64,000 bases of DNA from Thalassospira indica (GCF_003403095.1 NZ_CP031555.1:2832001-2896000), one strand, 5' to 3'; positions 17,054 through 26,642 are shown, numbered from the stretch's first letter. A program made the numbers and translations. The notes: generated by a model not told the origin, from the letters alone.

Positions 17054-17933
17054 TATTCAGACCTATAGCCACGATGCAGGCTGGAAACATACCGTTCTGC
17101 GCGGGTTGCTGTATCTTATTCTGATCCTGTTTGCGGCCTATTACCTTTTCCCGCTGATCGTCATGATTTCGACCTCGTTGAAATCACTTGACGAAATTCG
17201 TGAAGGGTCGCTGATTTCGCTGCCGCGCGTGGTGACGTTTGATGCATGGAACTATGCATGGAACGAAGCCTGCGTTGGTGTCGAATGCACCGGGATCAAA
17301 ATCTATTTCTGGAACTCGGTCAAAATGGCGATCCCCGCCGTTCTGATTTCGACCTTCCTTGGTGCGATCAACGGCTATGCGCTGACCAAGTGGCGGTTCA
17401 AGGGGGCGAACATCGTCTTTGCCCTGCTGCTGTTTGGTTGCTTCATTCCGTTCCAGGTCGTTCTGCTGCCGATGTCGCAGGTTCTTGGCAAGCTTGGTCT
17501 TGCCAGCTCGACCGCAGGCCTTGTTATGGTCCACGTCGTTTATGGCCTGTGCTTCACCACCCTGTTCTTCCGGAACTACTACGTTTCGATCCCGGACGAA
17601 CTGGTCAAGGCAGCCACCATTGACGGTGCCGGGTTCTTCACCATTTTCTGGCGCATTATTCTGCCGATCTCGACCCCGATTATCGTGGTTTCGGTCATCT
17701 GGCAGTTTACCCAGATCTGGAATGACTTCCTGTTCGGTGCGTCGTTTGCCTCTGGCGCAAACGCACCGATGACCGTCGCACTCAACAATATCGTCAACAC
17801 CACGACCGGCGTGAAACAGTATAACGTTGATATGGCAGCAGCCCTGCTGACCGGCCTTCCGACGTTGCTGGTTTATGTTCTCGCTGGCAAATACTTCGTC
17901 CGCGGCCTGACCGCCGGCTCGGTGAAGGGATAA
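17046..17933 (+). CDS. gtsC: sugar ABC transporter permease, second subunit
   Basis: The 295-aa protein of the MalG/UgpE group has about six transmembrane helices and the EAA loop KAATIDGAGFFTIFWRIILP, which contacts the ATPase. The ATG at 17046 has GGAGG 8 nt upstream and lies inside the end of gtsB; a longer frame from 17004 is not needed. The ATPase gene follows after 4 bp. Confidence 0.9.
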   Translation: MADIQTYSHDAGWKHTVLRGLLYLILILFAAYYLFPLIVMISTSLKSLDEIREGSLISLPRVVTFDAWNYAWNEACVGVECTGIKIYFWNSVKMAIPAVLISTFLGAINGYALTKWRFKGANIVFALLLFGCFIPFQVVLLPMSQVLGKLGLASSTAGLVMVHVVYGLCFTTLFFRNYYVSIPDELVKAATIDGAGFFTIFWRIILPISTPIIVVSVIWQFTQIWNDFLFGASFASGANAPMTVALNNIVNTTTGVKQYNVDMAAALLTGLPTLLVYVLAGKYFVRGLTAGSVKG

Positions 17934-17937
17934 GCAA

Positions 17938-19050
17938 ATGGCATCACTCACCCTCGATAAAGTTCGCAAGGCTTTTGGCCCTGTCGAAGTTCTCAAGGAA
18001 ATCAATCTGGCGATTGACGATGGCGAGTTTCTCGTCCTTGTCGGTCCGTCCGGTTGCGGCAAATCGACCCTTCTGAACCTGATTGCAGGTCTGGAAACAG
18101 CCACCGACGGGGAAATCCGCATCGGGGATCGCGTTATCAACGACGTGCATCCCAAAGACCGTAACATCGCCATGGTGTTCCAGTCCTATGCGCTTTACCC
18201 GAACATGACGGTGCGCAAGAACATCACCTTTGGCCTCGAAATCCGTGGCGTTTCCAATCAGGAACGCGACAAGGCCGTTGCCGATGTTGCAAAGCTGCTT
18301 CAGATTGAGCCGCTTCTGGATCGTAAACCGTCCCAGCTTTCGGGTGGTCAGCGTCAACGTGTTGCCATGGGCCGCGCGCTTGTCCGTGATCCGGATATCT
18401 TCCTGTTTGACGAACCGCTTTCAAACCTTGATGCGAAACTGCGTGTCGACATGCGGACCGAAATCAAGAAGCTGCATCAGCGTCTTGGCTCGACCATCGT
18501 TTATGTCACCCATGACCAGATCGAAGCCATGACGCTGGCGTCTCGCATCGCGGTGATGAAGGATGGGATCCTGCAGCAGTTCGATACGCCACAAAACATC
18601 TATGAACGCCCCAACAACATGTTTGTGGCAGGCTTCATCGGATCGCCGTCGATGAACTTCATTGATGCGACGCTGAGCGAAGAAAACGGCAAGCTTGCAA
18701 TTACCATCCCGCGTAACGGCAACCCGATCGTCCTGCCGCTGTTTGAGGCGCCGGAAAGCTATCGTGGTTATATCGGCAAGGATGTCGTGTTTGGCATTCG
18801 CCCGGAAGCCCTGACCCACAAACGTACCGGGTCGGACGAACCGGGCAGCCAATATGTCAATTTCGACAGCAAGGTCGAAGTGATCGAACCGACCGGTGCC
18901 GACACGATGACCGTGATCGAAATCGCCGGTAAGGAAATCGTGGCGCGCGTCCGTCCGGACCGTCAACCGAAACCAGGCGAGAGCATGACGTTCTCGGCCG
19001 ACATGTCTCAGATCAGTCTGTTTGACCCGGATACCGAGTTGCGGATCTGA
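17938..19050 (+). CDS. sugar ABC transporter ATP-binding protein (UgpC/MalK type)
   Basis: The 370-aa ATPase has Walker A GPSGCGKST, signature LSGGQRQR, Walker B IFLFDEP and the H-loop VTHDQIEA. The C-terminal TOBE region (about residues 280-370) is typical of sugar importers and can have a regulatory role. It energises the GtsB-GtsC channel. Such ATPases are often shared between several sugar transporters. It is the last gene of the operon, ahead of a strong terminator. Confidence 0.92.
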   Translation: MASLTLDKVRKAFGPVEVLKEINLAIDDGEFLVLVGPSGCGKSTLLNLIAGLETATDGEIRIGDRVINDVHPKDRNIAMVFQSYALYPNMTVRKNITFGLEIRGVSNQERDKAVADVAKLLQIEPLLDRKPSQLSGGQRQRVAMGRALVRDPDIFLFDEPLSNLDAKLRVDMRTEIKKLHQRLGSTIVYVTHDQIEAMTLASRIAVMKDGILQQFDTPQNIYERPNNMFVAGFIGSPSMNFIDATLSEENGKLAITIPRNGNPIVLPLFEAPESYRGYIGKDVVFGIRPEALTHKRTGSDEPGSQYVNFDSKVEVIEPTGADTMTVIEIAGKEIVARVRPDRQPKPGESMTFSADMSQISLFDPDTELRI

Positions 19051-19057
19051 TCTGATT

Positions 19058-19096
19058 GGCGGGTGGTTCTGGGGGCCACCCGCCATTCTTCTTTTT
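19058..19096 (+). terminator. terminator of the sugar ABC operon
   Basis: GGCGGGTGG (19058-19066) pairs with CCACCCGCC (19076-19084) in a perfect 9-bp stem, followed by ATTCTTCTTTTT. Confidence 0.88.
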
Positions 19097-19121
19097 GGGC
19101 CCTGCCCTGTGCGGCACCTGC

Positions 19122-20621
19122 CTAAACCCTGCGCGGCAGGGACACGATAACTTCCAGACCTTTTCCCGGCATATTGCGCAACTCGATGCATCCGTCATGG
19201 GCATCAATCACGGTTTTAACGATCGAAAGCCCAAGGCCACTGCCCCCGGTGCTGCGCGCCCTAGATCCTTCGACACGATAAAACGGCAGGAACACCTTAT
19301 CCTGATGTTCGACCGGGATACCGGGCCCTTCGTCACGGATGGTGACCAGCACGGTATCTGCCGTGGCTTCCAAACTGACATTGGCGCGATGGCCGTATTT
19401 CAGGGCATTTTCAATCAGGTTGGTGAAGGCACGCTTCAACGTGCCCGGACGGCAGGATAACCGGATGCTGCGTTTGCCCTCAAAGGAATGGGCATCATCA
19501 TTGCCGCCGAACACCGTATGGACCGAACTGAACTGCAACGGCTGTGGCCCGGCAAAACTCACCGGGCGGCCAAGATCAGCGTAATCGTCACAGATGGCCT
19601 CAAGCACGGAAATGAAGTCAACCGTGCGTTCTTCTTCCTTGGCGATCCAGTCACCAAGGAAATCAAGCGCGTCATTGAGAAGACTGTCCATTTCATCAAG
19701 ATCACGCAAAACGGTTTCGCGCAGCTCATCATTTTCAATGAACTCGGCGCGTAGTCTTAACCGCGTGCTGGGTGTGCGCAAATCGTGCGAAATCGCGGCC
19801 AGCATCCGGGTGCGGTCCCCCAGCATCCGTGAAATACGTTCGCGCAAATCGTTATAGGCCGCGGCCATTGACCGGGCCTCGGTCGGTCCGCGTTCCTCGA
19901 CCGGTGGGCCGCTGACATCATCGGCGTGATCAATGATCGCACGCGTCAGGCGCTTGAACGGCCCTGCCAACAAATCGGCAAGCCCGGCAAACACGACAAG
20001 AACCGCGGCCACCCCCATCAGGAACATCAGAAAAACCAGCGACGGCGATGAATAGTTCGCCCACAGTTCGTTATGGTGCACCAGAATGCGCTTGCCCGAC
20101 GGCATCATGATTTCCACCTGCGCCTCAAGCCCCAGACGCGCGATTTCACGCGACAGTTCGGCAAAGAACAGGCTGGGATTTTCGGTGGCCTCGATGGTGG
20201 CGCGCTGTTCGGCACTCAAACGACCACGTTCGAAATGCACCTTGACCGAGGTCGGCCAGCCGGTATTGGCCAGTCGGACCGGCATGGCGATATGCTGCGC
20301 GGGTCTGGAAAACAACAACAAGGTCCCGACATCATCGGATGGCAGGATGCGCATTGTCATGCCATCGCGCGCAGCGATATCGATGATGTTTTCTTCAAAT
20401 TCGGGGTTTTCGGCGATCCGTACCAGTTCGCGAATGGTAAAGCCCAGCGTATAGGCCCGGCCAATGCGTTCGTCCCGCTCGATCACGTAATAGGACGCCA
20501 TGGCACTGAGGGCTGCAATGATCAGTCCGCCCAGCATCATCAGAAGAAAGATACGCCCGCCCAGCGTGCGCGGCTTGTAGCGGCGCATATAGTTGCTGAA
20601 TTTTGCGAACATATCGGCCAT
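19122..20621 (-). CDS. membrane sensor histidine kinase, partner of the adjacent OmpR-type regulator
   Basis: The 499-aa kinase has two transmembrane segments (about 22-46 and 193-215) enclosing a periplasmic sensor domain, then HAMP, HisKA with His279 in AISHDLRTPSTRLR, and HATPase_c with N box LIENALKYG, G1 DEGPGIP and G2 GSGLGLSIV. The architecture is EnvZ-like, as in GtrS of Pseudomonas, which senses glucose catabolites. It starts 8 bp after its regulator gene and converges on the sugar ABC operon. Control of that operon is inferred from position. Confidence 0.92.
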   Translation of the reverse strand: MADMFAKFSNYMRRYKPRTLGGRIFLLMMLGGLIIAALSAMASYYVIERDERIGRAYTLGFTIRELVRIAENPEFEENIIDIAARDGMTMRILPSDDVGTLLLFSRPAQHIAMPVRLANTGWPTSVKVHFERGRLSAEQRATIEATENPSLFFAELSREIARLGLEAQVEIMMPSGKRILVHHNELWANYSSPSLVFLMFLMGVAAVLVVFAGLADLLAGPFKRLTRAIIDHADDVSGPPVEERGPTEARSMAAAYNDLRERISRMLGDRTRMLAAISHDLRTPSTRLRLRAEFIENDELRETVLRDLDEMDSLLNDALDFLGDWIAKEEERTVDFISVLEAICDDYADLGRPVSFAGPQPLQFSSVHTVFGGNDDAHSFEGKRSIRLSCRPGTLKRAFTNLIENALKYGHRANVSLEATADTVLVTIRDEGPGIPVEHQDKVFLPFYRVEGSRARSTGGSGLGLSIVKTVIDAHDGCIELRNMPGKGLEVIVSLPRRV

Positions 20622-20629
20622 GGGTCGGC

Positions 20630-21364
20630 CTAAATCGTTTGGGTGTCGGCGCAGAACTGATAGCCGATGCCGCGCACTGTCTTGATCAGTTTCGGGTTCT
20701 TGGCGTCTTTTTCGATTTTGCGGCGCAGGCGGCTGATCTGGATATCGATGCTGCGATCAAACGGAAGCGAGCTTTGCCCGCGCACAATATCGACAAGCTG
20801 TTCACGCGACAGCGCCCGCTTGTTGTTCTTGACCAGTGCCAGAAGCAACGAAAACTCGCCCGTCGACAGATGCACGGCAACGTTATCGGCGTCGCGCAAT
20901 TCACGTGACCCGATATCAAGCGTCCATTCGCCGAAAATGATCTTGTGCGCCGGGGCGACTTCGTTATCAGACGGCCCAACCGCACCCGTTTCAAAGCGCC
21001 GGAACACAGCACGGATGCGGGCCAGCAATTCACGCGGGTTAAACGGCTTGGTCAGGTAATCATCGGCACCAAGTTCAAGGCCAAGAATACGGTCGGTATC
21101 CTCGCCCACCGCGGTCAGCATGACAATCGGCACCTTGGAGGTCCGTCGAACATCCCGGCACAGCGCAAAGCCGTCCTCACCCGGCAACATGATATCAAGA
21201 ATCACCAGATCGATTTTCCAGTCGCGCAGTGCACGATGCATTTCATTGCCGTCGGACACGGTGGTAATGCGAAAACCGTGTTGCAACAGGAACTTCTTCA
21301 AAAGCTTCTGGATTTCCTGGTCATCATCAACGACCAGAATATGTGGTTCACGTCGCGTCGTCAG
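20630..21364 (-). CDS. OmpR-family response regulator with a likely CTG start
   Basis: The protein has a receiver domain (acidic pair Asp13-Asp14, phosphoacceptor Asp57 in LVILDIMLPGEDG) and a C-terminal winged-helix DNA-binding domain ending in VRGIGYQF. A start at the TTG at 21301 would remove the acidic pocket, so translation must begin upstream. Between it and the in-frame stop at 21386-21388 there is no ATG, GTG or TTG. A CTG at 21362-21364 follows AGGGGAG by 9 nt and gives 244 aa. A small frame of 11 codons ends in TGA overlapping this CTG. Either it is a coupled CTG start or a single-base indel has split the N-terminus. It is cotranscribed with the kinase. Confidence 0.8.
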   Translation of the reverse strand: MTTRREPHILVVDDDQEIQKLLKKFLLQHGFRITTVSDGNEMHRALRDWKIDLVILDIMLPGEDGFALCRDVRRTSKVPIVMLTAVGEDTDRILGLELGADDYLTKPFNPRELLARIRAVFRRFETGAVGPSDNEVAPAHKIIFGEWTLDIGSRELRDADNVAVHLSTGEFSLLLALVKNNKRALSREQLVDIVRGQSSLPFDRSIDIQISRLRRKIEKDAKNPKLIKTVRGIGYQFCADTQTI

Positions 21365-21396
21365 TGTCCCGAACTCCCCTGATATTCATCGGCCAT
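21361..21396 (-). other. 11-codon upstream frame overlapping the response regulator start
   Basis: An ATG at 21394-21396 opens MADEYQGSSGH and stops at TGA (21361-21363), which shares two bases with the CTG start of the response regulator (sequence CTGA). It could be a leader peptide that feeds re-initiating ribosomes to the CTG. It could also be the original N-terminus of the regulator, cut off by a one-base indel. Only a weak GGGG precedes its ATG. Confidence 0.4.
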
Positions 21397-21468
21397 GTCC
21401 CCGACCGCGGCGGGAGTTTAGTCGATATCGTCACCGGCTTGAACCGTTTTCCATCTGGCGTTTAAAAA

Positions 21469-21494
21469 GGAAAAAGCCGGGCAATGCCCGGCTT
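21469..21494 (-). terminator. terminator of the choice-of-anchor I gene
   Basis: AAGCCGGGC and GCCCGGCTT form a 9-bp stem with loop AAT; on the minus strand it is followed by TTTTT. It lies about 30 bp after the stop codon at 21527. Confidence 0.85.
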
Positions 21495-21526
21495 CCCCAT
21501 ATCCAGTAATCAGGGCTGTAATCGGG

Positions 21527-23122
21527 TTACTTCAAGTCATAAACCTTGGTGCTACCAGATACTTCCGATGCCACCACCAGCATTGCGTTGCCGGTTGGGC
21601 TGTCCTTGGCAGCGACAAACTGCAAGCCTTCCGGGGCCAGTTCACCGGCCGTATCGTTTTCCGGATTGCCCGAGAAACGGCGATCACTGTGATATGTCAC
21701 GAACTGCGGATTGGTCGGGTTGGTCAGATTATAGACCATGAAGCCACCCTGACGTTCCAGCCCGATAAAGGCATAGGGCGTGCCGTTGACATAGCCACTG
21801 GCAATTCCCTCGGGTTCCGGTCCTTTGTCATCGGAACGGTTGTCACGGCTGCCGTTTTCCGTATCCGACGAGTTGAACACATTCGGATAGCGTGCCGCCA
21901 AAATCTGTTCAAACGCATCGCCGCTGTCAAAAACCATCTCGCCAGCGGCATCAAGCACCGAGAACGACCGTGCACCATAGCTGTAGATCACATCAACATC
22001 GCCATCAAAGTCGATATCGCCCTGTGCGGTTGTGGTTTTCAAACGCCCAAGATTTTCGTCCTTTTGCAGAGTGCTTGCCGTCGGGAACACACCCGGATCA
22101 AGGGTCAGTTTGCCAACGCGGGTTTCCTCGCTATAGCCGTCATAATCACGTGAATCACCCTCGTTGGCGATCAGTACCCAGTCCTTGCCATCGATATGGA
22201 TCACATCAATGGTGTCAGGCATGTACATGCCCATCACTGGCCAGGTGCGGATATTGATCTTGCCGTCCTTGTCGCTGGCATCAAAGGCGTGAACCGAATA
22301 ATCCTTGAAACCAAGACCAGCAACGCGTTTAACGGTTGCGGTTTCGATATCAATGATCGCGACAGCATTGTTTTCCTGCAGGGATACATAGGCGGTTTTG
22401 CTGTCCTTGGAGACGGCGATATATTCCGGTTCAACATCCTGCGCGACGCTTGATTTACCCGGGTTTGATGTCCGCATGCCATAGGGCAGCTTGCCATCAT
22501 TCAGGAAGTTGAAATCAACCGTGCTAACATCGCCTGCCGACAGGTTTTCTACACCACCGGCCATGGAGATGATCGAAACACTGCCTTCCGGATCAATGGT
22601 GAAGGCATCATTGGGTTCGCCCTCGTTGGCGACCAAAACATATTTGCCATCCGGGGAAAACTTGATCATGTCGGGCAGCGCACCGACAGTCACAGCCGAG
22701 ATAAAGGTGCCTTCGGTATCAAAGAAAACAGCCTGACCCGGTGACTGTTTGTCTTCGTTTTCAACGGCAACCGCGACAACACCATTCATCACGGCAACAC
22801 TGTTGGCACCCTTGCCCCATATGGACAGGTCGATCGAACCGATTTTGCCAAGTTCGGACGGATTGGACATATCAAGAATGTCGATCACCTTGTCGGCACC
22901 GTTTACGACAAAGACGCGTTTTGTAACCGGGTCGAAGGCCGGGATTTCGGCCGCACTTTCATCGAGCATGCCGGTACGGTATTCGCCCATCGGCACAATC
23001 GTGATCGGATGTGCACCTGCATTGATGACATCACCAGCCATCATGGTGTGATTGGGTGTCGTGCCCGCACAGGCAGTCAAAAGCAGTGAAACAGCGGCTG
23101 TCGCCATCAATGAAGAACGCAT
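21527..23122 (-). CDS. choice-of-anchor I family lipoprotein (alkaline-phosphatase-like, beta-propeller)
   Basis: The 531-aa protein starts with a lipoprotein signal whose lipobox LLTAC puts the lipidated Cys at residue 18. The mature part contains propeller-like repeats such as SPDGKYVLVANEGEPNDAF and ends in SGSTKVYDLK. This matches the choice-of-anchor I family, often annotated as alkaline-phosphatase-like, secreted or surface-bound. The enzyme activity of the family is not settled. A possible Pho box precedes it and a terminator follows it, so it is probably a single-gene transcript induced by phosphate shortage. Confidence 0.82.
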   Translation of the reverse strand: MRSSLMATAAVSLLLTACAGTTPNHTMMAGDVINAGAHPITIVPMGEYRTGMLDESAAEIPAFDPVTKRVFVVNGADKVIDILDMSNPSELGKIGSIDLSIWGKGANSVAVMNGVVAVAVENEDKQSPGQAVFFDTEGTFISAVTVGALPDMIKFSPDGKYVLVANEGEPNDAFTIDPEGSVSIISMAGGVENLSAGDVSTVDFNFLNDGKLPYGMRTSNPGKSSVAQDVEPEYIAVSKDSKTAYVSLQENNAVAIIDIETATVKRVAGLGFKDYSVHAFDASDKDGKINIRTWPVMGMYMPDTIDVIHIDGKDWVLIANEGDSRDYDGYSEETRVGKLTLDPGVFPTASTLQKDENLGRLKTTTAQGDIDFDGDVDVIYSYGARSFSVLDAAGEMVFDSGDAFEQILAARYPNVFNSSDTENGSRDNRSDDKGPEPEGIASGYVNGTPYAFIGLERQGGFMVYNLTNPTNPQFVTYHSDRRFSGNPENDTAGELAPEGLQFVAAKDSPTGNAMLVVASEVSGSTKVYDLK

Positions 23123-23173
23123 GTTTTCCCCTTGGAATAACCTTAAACAAGTCTGGCAGACTGCGTGTTTGTT

Positions 23174-23202
23174 GTAACGGCTTCATGACCCGGCCATGAC
23201 AG
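23174..23202 (-). promoter_or_regulatory. possible Pho box
   Basis: On the minus strand CTGTCAT (23196-23202) is a perfect PhoB half-site. It is followed at 11-bp steps by GGGTCAT (23185-23191, 5 of 7) and CCGTTAC (23174-23180, weak). Direct repeats at 11-bp spacing are the PhoB signature. It lies about 50 bp before the lipoprotein gene. Confidence 0.5.
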
Positions 23203-23316
23203 TTTCATAAATTTCTTCGCAAACGCACTGCTCCAATCACGATGTCGTTTCGTATTGAAACCATCAATAAATTTACGCCTTCGGGACGTGCCCCGGGACC
23301 CAGACAGGAGCCACAC

Positions 23317-24363
23317 ATGCCGCAGATGTCAAACCTGAATATTGCGATCATTGGTGCAGGAATGGCGGGCCTTAAGGCGGCCAGCACCCTTCATCGCATT
23401 GGCATGAATGTAACCGTGTTTGAAAAAAGCCGTGGGCTTGGCGGACGTTTGGCATCTCGGCGTACCGATTTCGGCCATTTTAATCACGGGGCGCAATACG
23501 TGACAGCCCGCGATCCCGGATTTAATGCCTTCCTGCAAGAAGCCAAAGAATTTAACGCCGCACAGAACTGGTCGCCGAACCTGCATCGCGGGACTCCGGC
23601 CCCGACCCAATCGGGCGTGGCATTGTCACCGATCGCACGCCATCTCGGCAATCTGGCAGAAGAGTCCTGGTATCAGGGTGCGCCGCAGATGAACAAACTG
23701 ATCGGCCCATTGATCGATACTTTCCCGATCCAGAAACAGCATCGCATCGTCGGGATCGAACCGACTGGTCCGCGCAGTTTTATGCTGCATGATGATCTCG
23801 ATGGCAGGTTCGGCCCGTTTGATGGCGTGATCGTGACCGCCCCTGCCCCGCAAACCGCCGAACTTTTGCGTCCGCTTGCCCCGCGCTATTCCCCGATTGA
23901 CGAGGTTGTCATGGCGCCGTGCTGGGCGGTGATGGCGGCGTTTGAAACGCCGCTTCCGACCGGCTTTGACGCGATGCTGCATCCCAGCCCCGAAATCAGC
24001 TGGGCCGCACGCAGCAGCCAGAACAATGACATGTTCCACCGTCGCACACCCGATCCGTGGGTCCTGCACGCCAGCCCGGAATGGTCACGTCAGCACCTTG
24101 AAGAAGACAAGGACCGCGTGATTGAAAAGCTGCTGGCCGCCCTTCGTGATGTCAGTGGTGTGAAACTGCCGGAACTTCATTCGGTGCAGGCCCATCGTTG
24201 GCGTTATGCGCGGACTGAATTGCCACTTGGCAAAAGTCACCTTAACGGCATGAACGGCCGGGTGATTGCCGCAGGCGACTGGTGCCTTGGCGCACGGGTC
24301 GAGGCGGCCTGGCGCAGTGGCCGGTCCGCTGCACATGCCATGGTCGAAGCCCTGATCGGATAA
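23317..24363 (+). CDS. renalase-like NAD(P)/FAD-dependent oxidoreductase
   Basis: The 348-aa flavoprotein begins with IAIIGAGMAGLKAASTLHR and then SRGLGGRLASRR, the FAD motif of the renalase-like amine-oxidase fold. It ends with ICG-type GDWCLGARVEAAWRSG, which closes over the flavin. Bacterial relatives are thought to re-oxidise misfolded isomers of NAD(P)H; the true substrate here is unknown. The ATG at 23317 has AGGAG 8 nt upstream. DUF2256 and DUF3253 genes follow closely, a grouping often seen near light-response flavoproteins. Confidence 0.82.
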   Translation: MPQMSNLNIAIIGAGMAGLKAASTLHRIGMNVTVFEKSRGLGGRLASRRTDFGHFNHGAQYVTARDPGFNAFLQEAKEFNAAQNWSPNLHRGTPAPTQSGVALSPIARHLGNLAEESWYQGAPQMNKLIGPLIDTFPIQKQHRIVGIEPTGPRSFMLHDDLDGRFGPFDGVIVTAPAPQTAELLRPLAPRYSPIDEVVMAPCWAVMAAFETPLPTGFDAMLHPSPEISWAARSSQNNDMFHRRTPDPWVLHASPEWSRQHLEEDKDRVIEKLLAALRDVSGVKLPELHSVQAHRWRYARTELPLGKSHLNGMNGRVIAAGDWCLGARVEAAWRSGRSAAHAMVEALIG

Positions 24364-24391
24364 TCGGTAAACGTCATCCGAACACAGTATC

Positions 24392-24586
24392 ATGCCGCAA
24401 AATGCCAATGGACATAGTCACAGCAAATCAGACCTGCCGCAGAAAACCTGCGTGACATGCGCCCGCCCGTTTAACTGGCGGCGCAAATGGAAGGATTGCT
24501 GGGAGGAGGTTCAATATTGCTCTGACCGGTGCCGACGCCAGCGAAAACAACCTGCAAAAACCGACATGCAGGACCAATTATCATGA
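24392..24586 (+). CDS. DUF2256 protein, zinc-ribbon type
   Basis: The 64-aa protein contains [21 protein letters not shown] and YCSDRCRR, the four-cysteine signature of DUF2256. The cysteines probably bind one zinc. The function is unknown. In many genomes the family is fused or adjacent to DUF3253 and found near photolyase or cryptochrome genes; here the photolyases are 12 kb away. Its TGA overlaps the ATG of the next gene. Confidence 0.88.
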   Translation: MPQNANGHSHSKSDLPQKTCVTCARPFNWRRKWKDCWEEVQYCSDRCRRQRKQPAKTDMQDQLS

Positions 24587-24891
24587 TGTTTGACCAAAAA
24601 GACGAAGATCAGCCAACCTATGCCATCCTGCGCCAGCGCGTGATTGATCTGGCAACAGAGCGCGGGCCGGACAAAACGATCTGCCCGTCCGAAGTTGCCA
24701 AAACCTTTGGCTCCTACTGGCGGGATTTGATTCCGCGCGTGCATCAGGTGGCAGAACAACTGTGTGCCGAGCGCAAACTGACATTTGAAAAGGGCGGCCT
24801 GACATTTGAAAAGGGCGGCATCAGCCATGGCCAAAACCGCCCTTCGGGTCATTATCGATTGCGCATCGTCGCCGATGATCAGGACGACTAA
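24583..24891 (+). CDS. DUF3253 protein with a 7-residue tandem duplication
   Basis: The 102-aa protein carries the DUF3253 core: [35 protein letters not shown] and a C-terminal RPSGHYRLR. The ATG at 24583 overlaps the DUF2256 stop (ATGA), so the two are translationally coupled. A 21-bp direct repeat (24778-24798 and 24799-24819, identical) duplicates LTFEKGG in frame. Function unknown; possibly DNA-binding judging by the winged-helix-like core, which is an inference. Confidence 0.85.
   Translation: MMFDQKDEDQPTYAILRQRVIDLATERGPDKTICPSEVAKTFGSYWRDLIPRVHQVAEQLCAERKLTFEKGGLTFEKGGISHGQNRPSGHYRLRIVADDQDD
24778..24819 (+). repeat. 21-bp exact tandem duplication inside DUF3253
   Basis: Two identical 21-base units follow each other without spacer and encode LTFEKGG twice. 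Perfect identity suggests a recent slippage event that kept the reading frame. Confidence 0.95.
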
Positions 24892-24897
24892 TCCAGC

Positions 24898-26547
24898 TTA
24901 TGCGCCACGCAAGGCATGCAGGCGCTTGATCAGACCGGCGGTCGATGCATCACGCGATCCGGCATCTTCCTTGCCCTCAACCATCGGAAGCAGTTCCTTG
25001 GCAAGCTGCTTGCCAAGCTCAACGCCCCACTGATCATAGGAATTGACGTTCCAGATGATGCCCTGAACAAAGATTTTGTGTTCATACATCGCGACCAGTC
25101 GGCCAAGGGTGAAGGGATCAAGTTGCTTATAGAGGATCATGGTGCTGGGCTTGTTGCCATCAAACACCTTTTGCGGTGCCAGCACATCAATCTCGGCCGG
25201 TGACAGGTCACTGCCAGAAAGCTCTTCACGGACTTCGGCCTCGGTCTTGCCGCGCATCAATGCCTCGGCCTGTGCAAGGCAGTTCGACACCAGCTTGTCA
25301 TGATGGTTCGCCAACGGATGCAGCGCATTGGCCGCCACGATGAAATCAACCGGGATCAGTTCGGTACCCTGATGGATCAGTTGATAAAACGCATGCTGGC
25401 CGTTTGTCCCCGGCTCACCCCAGATGATCGGGCCAGTTTCATAGGCAATCGGTTTGCCATCGCGGGTGACTGATTTGCCGTTACTTTCCATATCGGCCTG
25501 CTGCAGATAGGCCGGCAGGCGTGACAGGTGCTGATCATAAGGCAGGATGGCTTGGCTCGATGCCCCCAGCACATTGCGATACCACACCCCGATCATACCA
25601 AGGATCATGGGAATGTTGGTTTCAATCGGGGCTGTTTTGAAATGGTTGTCCATTGCCTGCGCACCGCGCAGAAGTTCTTCGAACTTGTCATACCCGACGG
25701 CCAGAATGATCGGCAGACCGATTGCCGACCACAGGCTGTAACGTCCGCCAACCCAATCCCAGAAACCGAATGCATTGTCGGTATCAATGCCAAATGCCGC
25801 GACCTTATCAAGCGCGGTTGAAACCGCAACGAAATGCTTGGCGACGGCGGCTTCGTCTTTCAGCATCCCGACAAGCCAATCACGCGCCGAATAGGCGTTG
25901 GTCAGTGTTTCGTCCGTCGTGAAGGTCTTGGACGCGATTATGAAAAGCGTCGTTTCCGCATCAAGGAATTTCAGCGTATCGACAATATGCGCGCCATCGA
26001 CGTTGGACACGAAATGGCAGCGAATGCCATCGATGTGATATGGCCGCAGCGCCTCGTTGACCATGACCGGGCCAAGGTCGGAGCCGCCAATACCGATATT
26101 GACCACATCGGTGATTTTCTTGCCGGTATGGCCCTTCCATTCACCGGAATGCACGCGTGCCGCGAAGTCCTTCAAACGGCCAAGGACCTCCTTGACCGCC
26201 GGCATGACGTCTTCGCCGTCAACCTCGACCGGGCCACCATCAAGATTGCGCAGCGCCGTATGCAGGACTGCGCGGTTTTCGGTGACATTGATCCGATCAC
26301 CATTAAACATCCGGTCGCGCCAGCCTTCAACGTTGGCCGCCTTGGCAAGCTCAACCAGGGCCGCCATCACATCGTCGGTGATCAGGTTTTTGGAATAATC
26401 AACAAACAGGTCATTGAGGGCCGCACTGTATCGTTCAAAGCGCGCAGGATCGTTGGCAAAAGCCTGACGCAGATTGAGCTTTTCGGAAACTTCCGCGCCC
26501 AGTTGATCGAGTTTATCCCAGCTTGCGGTCATTTTATCAGCAGACAT
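24898..26547 (-). CDS. pgi: glucose-6-phosphate isomerase
   Basis: The 549-aa enzyme interconverts glucose 6-phosphate and fructose 6-phosphate. It has the signature stretches [53 protein letters not shown] and [14 protein letters not shown]. The ATG at 26547 follows AGGGTGG and gives exactly the E. coli length; an upstream frame from 26682 adds 45 unconserved residues. Fructokinase is encoded directly upstream, so fructose can enter the hexose phosphate pool here. It converges on DUF3253 with a 6-bp gap. Confidence 0.97.
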   Translation of the reverse strand: MSADKMTASWDKLDQLGAEVSEKLNLRQAFANDPARFERYSAALNDLFVDYSKNLITDDVMAALVELAKAANVEGWRDRMFNGDRINVTENRAVLHTALRNLDGGPVEVDGEDVMPAVKEVLGRLKDFAARVHSGEWKGHTGKKITDVVNIGIGGSDLGPVMVNEALRPYHIDGIRCHFVSNVDGAHIVDTLKFLDAETTLFIIASKTFTTDETLTNAYSARDWLVGMLKDEAAVAKHFVAVSTALDKVAAFGIDTDNAFGFWDWVGGRYSLWSAIGLPIILAVGYDKFEELLRGAQAMDNHFKTAPIETNIPMILGMIGVWYRNVLGASSQAILPYDQHLSRLPAYLQQADMESNGKSVTRDGKPIAYETGPIIWGEPGTNGQHAFYQLIHQGTELIPVDFIVAANALHPLANHHDKLVSNCLAQAEALMRGKTEAEVREELSGSDLSPAEIDVLAPQKVFDGNKPSTMILYKQLDPFTLGRLVAMYEHKIFVQGIIWNVNSYDQWGVELGKQLAKELLPMVEGKEDAGSRDASTAGLIKRLHALRGA

Positions 26548-26642
26548 ACCACCCTCGGCCCATTCAAATTTATTCGTAACAATACGGTGCTGTTGCCAAC
26601 AGGCTAACACGCGTTTCAAACCATGTGTGGGACAGTTTGCAG

